Positions 6,190-10,081 of a DNA stretch of 10,081 bases are shown piece after piece. This DNA comes from an uncultured Porphyromonadaceae bacterium (lineage in GTDB: Bacteria; Bacteroidota; Bacteroidia; Bacteroidales; Muribaculaceae), in NCBI GenBank assembly GCA_902462525.1, contig CABQCA010000082.1, positions 1 through 10,081 on the forward strand. The letters are read 5' to 3'. Positions within the stretch are counted from its first letter, which is position 1. The number at the start of each line of letters is the position of its first letter. Below the pieces are notes generated by a model. The model ran no database searches and was not told the origin of the DNA. It was given only the letters and a program-made list of their open reading frames with translations. Both the position numbers and the translations under genes were made by a program.

Positions 6190-7437
6190 ATGGAATACCA
6201 AGTAAAAAATATAAGCGCCAATAACTTCGAGCAGTGCATCAAGTGCACAATATGCACTGTCTACTGTCCTGTTGCCGCTGTCAACACTGATTATCCTGGT
6301 CCGAAACAGGCCGGACCCGACGGCGAGCGCTACCGTCTTAAAAATCCTGATTTCTACAACAACGCCCTGAAATACTGCCTCAATTGCAAACGCTGCGAGG
6401 TGTCGTGCCCCAATAATGTGCGTATAGGCGACATTATCCAGATGGCGCGCATCAAGTACGATCAGTCGTCGCCAAAACTTCGCGACCGCATACTTGCCTC
6501 CACCGACTTTATGGGCGCTTTTGCTACCCGAATGGCGCCTGTGGTGAACATGATGCTCGGTCTGGCTCCGGTGAAGCTGGCAATGGATGGGGTTCTCGGC
6601 ATCGACCGTCACCGCACATTCCCCAAATACTCTTCGAAAACATTCGAGAGCTGGATGAAGCACGGTGCTCCCGACCAGAGCGTTTTCCCGAAGAAAGTGG
6701 TCTATTTCCACGGTTGCTATGTGAACTATAACTATCCTCAGTTGGGCAAGGATGTGGTTAAGGTGCTCAATGCCGTGGGCTACGGCGTGCAGTTGCTCGA
6801 GAAAGAGCGTTGCTGCGGCGTGGCAAAAATCGCCAACCGCCTTATCGATTCGGCCCGCAAGGATGCTCAGCTCAACATCGACTCAATCCGCTCTGCCGTC
6901 CGCCGCGGCATGGAGGTGCTCGGTGCCAGCTCGACGTGCATTTTCACCATGCGCGACGAATATCCGCATCTTCTCGGAGTCGACAATGATGATGTACGCG
7001 ACGCTATATCGCTTGTTTCAGTATTTCTCTACCGACTGCTCGACAGCGGCAAAATAAAAATAGCTTTCAAGTCCGATTTCCATGCCCGTGTCACATATCA
7101 TACTCCCTGCCACATGCAGAAATTGGGGTGGGGAATCTACTCGAGCTCGCTTATCCGCATGATTCCGGGAGTGGAGTTCGAGCCTATCGACTCGATGTGT
7201 TGCGGCATAGCCGGTACCTACGGCTTTAAGAAAGAGAACTATCCTTATTCACAGGCTATAGGCAAGGAACTTTTCGACCAGATAGCCAAGGCTCATGTCG
7301 ACTATGTGGTCACTGACTGCGAGACTTGCAAATGGCAGATTGAGATGAGCACGGGCGTGCCGGTGCTCAATCCCGTAAGTCTGCTGGCCATGGCGATAGA
7401 TGTAGAAGCTACAAAGAAACTTAACGGACTCGCATGA
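6190..7437 (+). CDS. glpC: Anaerobic glycerol-3-phosphate dehydrogenase subunit C
   Basis: This 415-residue protein is slightly longer than E. coli GlpC (about 396). It is the iron-sulfur subunit that anchors GlpAB to the membrane and hands electrons to the quinone pool. Two ferredoxin-type [4Fe-4S] motifs are complete: C16-x2-C19-x2-C22-x3-C26-P and C63-x2-C66-x2-C69-x3-C73-P. Two CCG (heterodisulfide-reductase-like) domains follow: HGC.....C208-C209-G with a degenerate second half (TCIFTM), and TPC.....C337-C338-G with an intact CETC. No transmembrane helix is obvious, which is usual for GlpC. An AAGGA lies 9 bases before the ATG. The stop codon overlaps the start of the next gene (ATGA). 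In an anaerobic Bacteroidales cell the likely acceptor is menaquinone, feeding fumarate respiration; that is inferred from the lineage rather than read here. Confidence 0.95.
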   Translation: MEYQVKNISANNFEQCIKCTICTVYCPVAAVNTDYPGPKQAGPDGERYRLKNPDFYNNALKYCLNCKRCEVSCPNNVRIGDIIQMARIKYDQSSPKLRDRILASTDFMGAFATRMAPVVNMMLGLAPVKLAMDGVLGIDRHRTFPKYSSKTFESWMKHGAPDQSVFPKKVVYFHGCYVNYNYPQLGKDVVKVLNAVGYGVQLLEKERCCGVAKIANRLIDSARKDAQLNIDSIRSAVRRGMEVLGASSTCIFTMRDEYPHLLGVDNDDVRDAISLVSVFLYRLLDSGKIKIAFKSDFHARVTYHTPCHMQKLGWGIYSSSLIRMIPGVEFEPIDSMCCGIAGTYGFKKENYPYSQAIGKELFDQIAKAHVDYVVTDCETCKWQIEMSTGVPVLNPVSLLAMAIDVEATKKLNGLA

Positions 7438-9554
7438 CAATGAAGACAAACATTATTGCACTGACAGCAATGGTGCTGAGCCTTTCGGCAGGAGCCGAGA
7501 CGCTGAAATCGCCCGACGGTCGGCTGACACTCGATTTCAGCCTTACCGGAAGCGGCACGCCCGAGTATTCTCTGAAGTACGGCGATCTTACGGCTGTAGC
7601 TCCGAGCCGCATGGGTTTCGAAATAAAAAATGCTGAAAATCTCGACAAAGGTTTCAGGATATTGTCGGTCGACACCGCCTCGGTTGATTCGGTGTGGGCG
7701 CCTGTCTGGGGTGAAGAATCTCTTATCCGCGAACATTTCAATGAAATGACCGTGAATCTGGAACAACCCTCGACGAAACGTCGTATGTCGGTTCGCTTCC
7801 GCCTGTTCGACGACGGACTGGGCTTCCGCTATGAATTCCCGATGCAGAAGAAACTGAAGCATTTCACCATCAGCGACGAACTCACCGAGTTCGCCATGAG
7901 CGGCGACCATGAAGCCTACTGGATTCCCGGCGACTGGGATACGCAGGAGTACGACTACACCCGCAGCCGCATGTCGGAAATACCGGCCAAAATGGACGAA
8001 GCATACACACATCACAACAAATGGCAGACGTTTGTGGCTCCCGATGTCGTTCAGACGGCCCTGATGCTTCGCAGCGACGACGGCTTATACATAAATCTCC
8101 ATGAGGCAGCGCTTGTCAACTACCCCTGCATGCACCTTCAGCTTGAAGAGGGCAAAAACACTTTCAAGGCGCTCCTCGCTCCCGACCCTGTGGGCGATAA
8201 GGCCGATATGATGACCGACTGCGTGACTCCCTGGCGAACAGTCATGGTAAGCCCCGATGCCCGCGACATTCTTGCTTCGCGGATCACCCTCAACCTCAAC
8301 GAACCATGCAAAATCGAGGATACTTCGTGGATCAAACCTTGCAAATATGTAGGCATATGGTGGGAGATGATAACCGGCAAAAGCAAGTGGAGCTATACCA
8401 ATGATCTGCCGGTGGTGCACATCGACCGTCCCGAGGACTATCTTGATGTGAAGCCTCACGGCAAGCACGGCGCAACTACGGAAAACGCCATCAAATACAT
8501 CGATTTTGCCGCCGAGCATGGTTTCGACGGTGTTCTCATCGAGGGATGGAATATAGGCTGGGAGGACTGGTCGAACAAGTTCAAGGACGAGGTTTTCGAC
8601 TTTGTGACACCTTATCCCGATTTCGATCTGCCGCGTGTTCGCGACTATGCCCGCGGGAAAGGTGTGAAGCTGATTATGCACCATGAGACATCAAGCTCGG
8701 TGCGAAACTATGAGCGCCGTATGGACGAGGCCTATAAATTTATGAAAGACAACGGCTACGATGCTGTCAAGAGCGGCTACGTTGGCCTTATTATACCCAG
8801 GGGCAGCAATCATTTCAGCCAGTGGACTGTCAACCACTACCAGCATGCCGTCGAGAAGGCCGCCGATTATCACATCATGGTCAACGCCCATGAGGCTGTG
8901 CGTCCTACCGGTCTCTGCCGCACCTGGCCTAATCTCATAGGCAACGAAAGCGCCCGCGGCACCGAGTACCAGGCTTTCGGCGGCAGCAAACCCTGGCATA
9001 CCACCATTCTGCCCTTCACCCGTCAGATCGGCGGTCCGATGGACTATACTCCCGGTATTTTCGAGAATGATGTTAAGAAGATGAATCCCAAAAAGGATTC
9101 GTGGGTCAACACTACACTGGCCAATCAGTTGTCGCTTTATGTGACCCTCTACAGCCCGCTTCAGATGGCTGCCGACATACCCGAAAATTACGAGCTGTTC
9201 ATGGATGCATTCCAGTTTATAAAAGATGTGGCTCTCGACTGGGACCGCAGCTGGTACCTTGAGGCCGAGCCGATGGAGTATCTCACCACCGCACGCAAGG
9301 AGAAAGGTGCCGACCGCTGGTTTGTGGGTGGCACCAACGGTGCCGAACCGCGCACAGCCTCCGTTGATTTCAGTTTCCTCCCCGAAGGTAAATATAAAGT
9401 CACACTCTATCGCGACGGTAAGGATGCTCACTACCGCAAGAATCCTCAGAGCTATGTGATAGAGGGAAAGACGGTAACACCCAAGACAAAAATGAAGATA
9501 TTCGAGGCTGCCGGCGGCGGCTTCGCGATGTCGATAGTTCCGGTTAGCAAATAA
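7434..9554 (+). CDS. Secreted GH97 alpha-glucosidase, SusB-type (inverting)
   Basis: This 706-residue protein has a signal peptide (hydrophobic core about residues 5-18, ending SAGA-E), so it acts in the periplasm or at the cell surface. The N-terminal beta-sandwich domain (about 24-290) is followed by a TIM barrel (about 290-600) and a small beta-rich C-terminal domain, the GH97 layout. In the barrel are HHE418T, NAHE487A, GNE505S and GTE511Y. Their spacing (69, 18 and 6 residues) is the same as that of E439, E508, E526 and E532 in Bacteroides SusB, the catalytic and calcium-binding glutamates of the inverting subgroup; E172 (TQEYDY) is a candidate for the remaining calcium ligand. The retaining alpha-galactosidase subgroup lacks the first glutamate, so alpha-glucosidase is favoured. 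The ATG at 7434 overlaps the glpC stop; a second ATG two codons later (7440) is equally possible and leaves a classic MK signal start. Its place between glpC and glpT is unusual, because GH97 genes normally sit in starch or other glycan loci. Confidence 0.93.
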   Translation: MTMKTNIIALTAMVLSLSAGAETLKSPDGRLTLDFSLTGSGTPEYSLKYGDLTAVAPSRMGFEIKNAENLDKGFRILSVDTASVDSVWAPVWGEESLIREHFNEMTVNLEQPSTKRRMSVRFRLFDDGLGFRYEFPMQKKLKHFTISDELTEFAMSGDHEAYWIPGDWDTQEYDYTRSRMSEIPAKMDEAYTHHNKWQTFVAPDVVQTALMLRSDDGLYINLHEAALVNYPCMHLQLEEGKNTFKALLAPDPVGDKADMMTDCVTPWRTVMVSPDARDILASRITLNLNEPCKIEDTSWIKPCKYVGIWWEMITGKSKWSYTNDLPVVHIDRPEDYLDVKPHGKHGATTENAIKYIDFAAEHGFDGVLIEGWNIGWEDWSNKFKDEVFDFVTPYPDFDLPRVRDYARGKGVKLIMHHETSSSVRNYERRMDEAYKFMKDNGYDAVKSGYVGLIIPRGSNHFSQWTVNHYQHAVEKAADYHIMVNAHEAVRPTGLCRTWPNLIGNESARGTEYQAFGGSKPWHTTILPFTRQIGGPMDYTPGIFENDVKKMNPKKDSWVNTTLANQLSLYVTLYSPLQMAADIPENYELFMDAFQFIKDVALDWDRSWYLEAEPMEYLTTARKEKGADRWFVGGTNGAEPRTASVDFSFLPEGKYKVTLYRDGKDAHYRKNPQSYVIEGKTVTPKTKMKIFEAAGGGFAMSIVPVSK

Positions 9555-9574
9555 TCTTAAATCAATATTAGCAA

Positions 9575-10081
9575 ATGGCACAAGAAAATATTTACGGCAA
9601 CTGGTCGCCGGAAGTCGTAAAAAAATTCAAGAGCTGGCAGTTCCGCACTATCCTCGTGTCGATGATAGGCTATGCGATCTATTACTTTGTCCGTAAGAAT
9701 TTCTCGGTAGCGATGCCGGGTCTGACGGCGCAGTACGGCATATCGAACACCAGCTTCGGTATTATCATCGGTATCAGTTCGCTCATCTACGGCGCCTCGC
9801 GCTTTATCAACGGTTTCGTTGTCGACAAGGCCAGTTCGCGCCTTGTGATGGCTGTGGGCCTTCTGCTGTGCGCTCTGTGTAATTTTGCTTTCGGTTTCGG
9901 TGTGAACATAAGCTCATGGATTACGGGTGTCGACGCCGGTCCCGACTTCCTGAATATGCTTGTGCTCGTGATGGCCGTAACGATAGTCTTCAACCAGTAT
10001 TTCCAGGGTATCGGCTATCCTCCTTGCGCTCGCCTGCTTCCGACGTGGATTCATCCGTCGGAACTCGCCACCAAGATGTCG
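9575..10081 (+). CDS. glpT: Glycerol-3-phosphate:phosphate antiporter GlpT (5' part)
   Basis: The first 169 codons are present and the frame stays open to the window edge, so the 3' end is missing (the family is about 450 residues). It is a major facilitator of the organophosphate:phosphate antiporter group and would import G3P across the inner membrane in exchange for phosphate. The signature Y-Y-F-V-R40-K-N-F-S-V-A-M-P in the first membrane segment corresponds to YYLVRKNFALAMP of E. coli GlpT, whose arginine (R45) binds the phosphate. Further matches are RFINGFVVDK after the second segment (MFS motif A-like) and FQGIGYPPCARLLPTW, equivalent to the FQG.G.PPC.R segment of GlpT. About four membrane segments are visible (roughly 23-43, 60-80, 88-112, 122-145). 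It starts 20 bases after the GH97 stop without a strong ribosome-binding site and clearly belongs to the same operon. UhpT-like hexose-phosphate transport is the alternative, but the context favours GlpT. Confidence 0.93.
   Translation, partial: MAQENIYGNWSPEVVKKFKSWQFRTILVSMIGYAIYYFVRKNFSVAMPGLTAQYGISNTSFGIIIGISSLIYGASRFINGFVVDKASSRLVMAVGLLLCALCNFAFGFGVNISSWITGVDAGPDFLNMLVLVMAVTIVFNQYFQGIGYPPCARLLPTWIHPSELATKMS

Overview
The window reads as the glycerol-3-phosphate (G3P) catabolism locus of a Bacteroidales gut commensal, plausibly a Muribaculaceae-type genome. That assignment is inferred from Bacteroidota-type promoters (TTTG, 19-20 bp, TAnnTTTG), a GH97 glycosidase of the SusB type, weak Shine-Dalgarno signals and a fairly GC-rich coding style with AT-rich intergenic DNA. 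There is no mobile element, CRISPR array, tRNA or rRNA.

Layout: on the minus strand, a secreted glycerophosphodiester phosphodiesterase (170-943) lies downstream of a DeoR/GlpR-type repressor gene (1283-2068). Divergently, on the plus strand, there is a secreted Ser-Asp-His esterase of the polyhydroxybutyrate-depolymerase/feruloyl-esterase-like group (2211-3071), closed by an intrinsic terminator. A second promoter then drives a tight operon: glpA (3246-4898), glpB (4895-6139), glpC (6190-7437), a secreted GH97 alpha-glucosidase (7434-9554) and glpT (from 9575, cut by the window end). Three of the junctions are overlaps or very short gaps (4-bp overlap, 4-bp overlap, 20-bp gap).

How it fits together (inference): glycerophosphodiesters from phospholipids or teichoic-acid-like material are hydrolysed by the exported phosphodiesterase, GlpT imports the G3P in exchange for phosphate, and membrane-bound GlpABC oxidises it to dihydroxyacetone phosphate while reducing the quinone pool. 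No glycerol kinase or facilitator gene is in view, so the locus is built around G3P rather than free glycerol. The co-transcribed GH97 enzyme and the adjacent esterase suggest that the natural substrate may also carry sugars and acyl groups, for example glycoglycerolipids or glucosylated lipoteichoic acid.

Regulation: four promoters matching the Bacteroidota consensus can be read directly. A GAAATATTT-type motif, arranged as three 13-bp-spaced direct repeats, fills the space between the divergent glpR and esterase -33 boxes; one copy also sits on the -33 box of the glpA promoter. This is a good candidate for the GlpR operator. The phosphodiesterase promoter lies about 280 bp upstream of its start codon, giving it an unusually long and partly structured leader.
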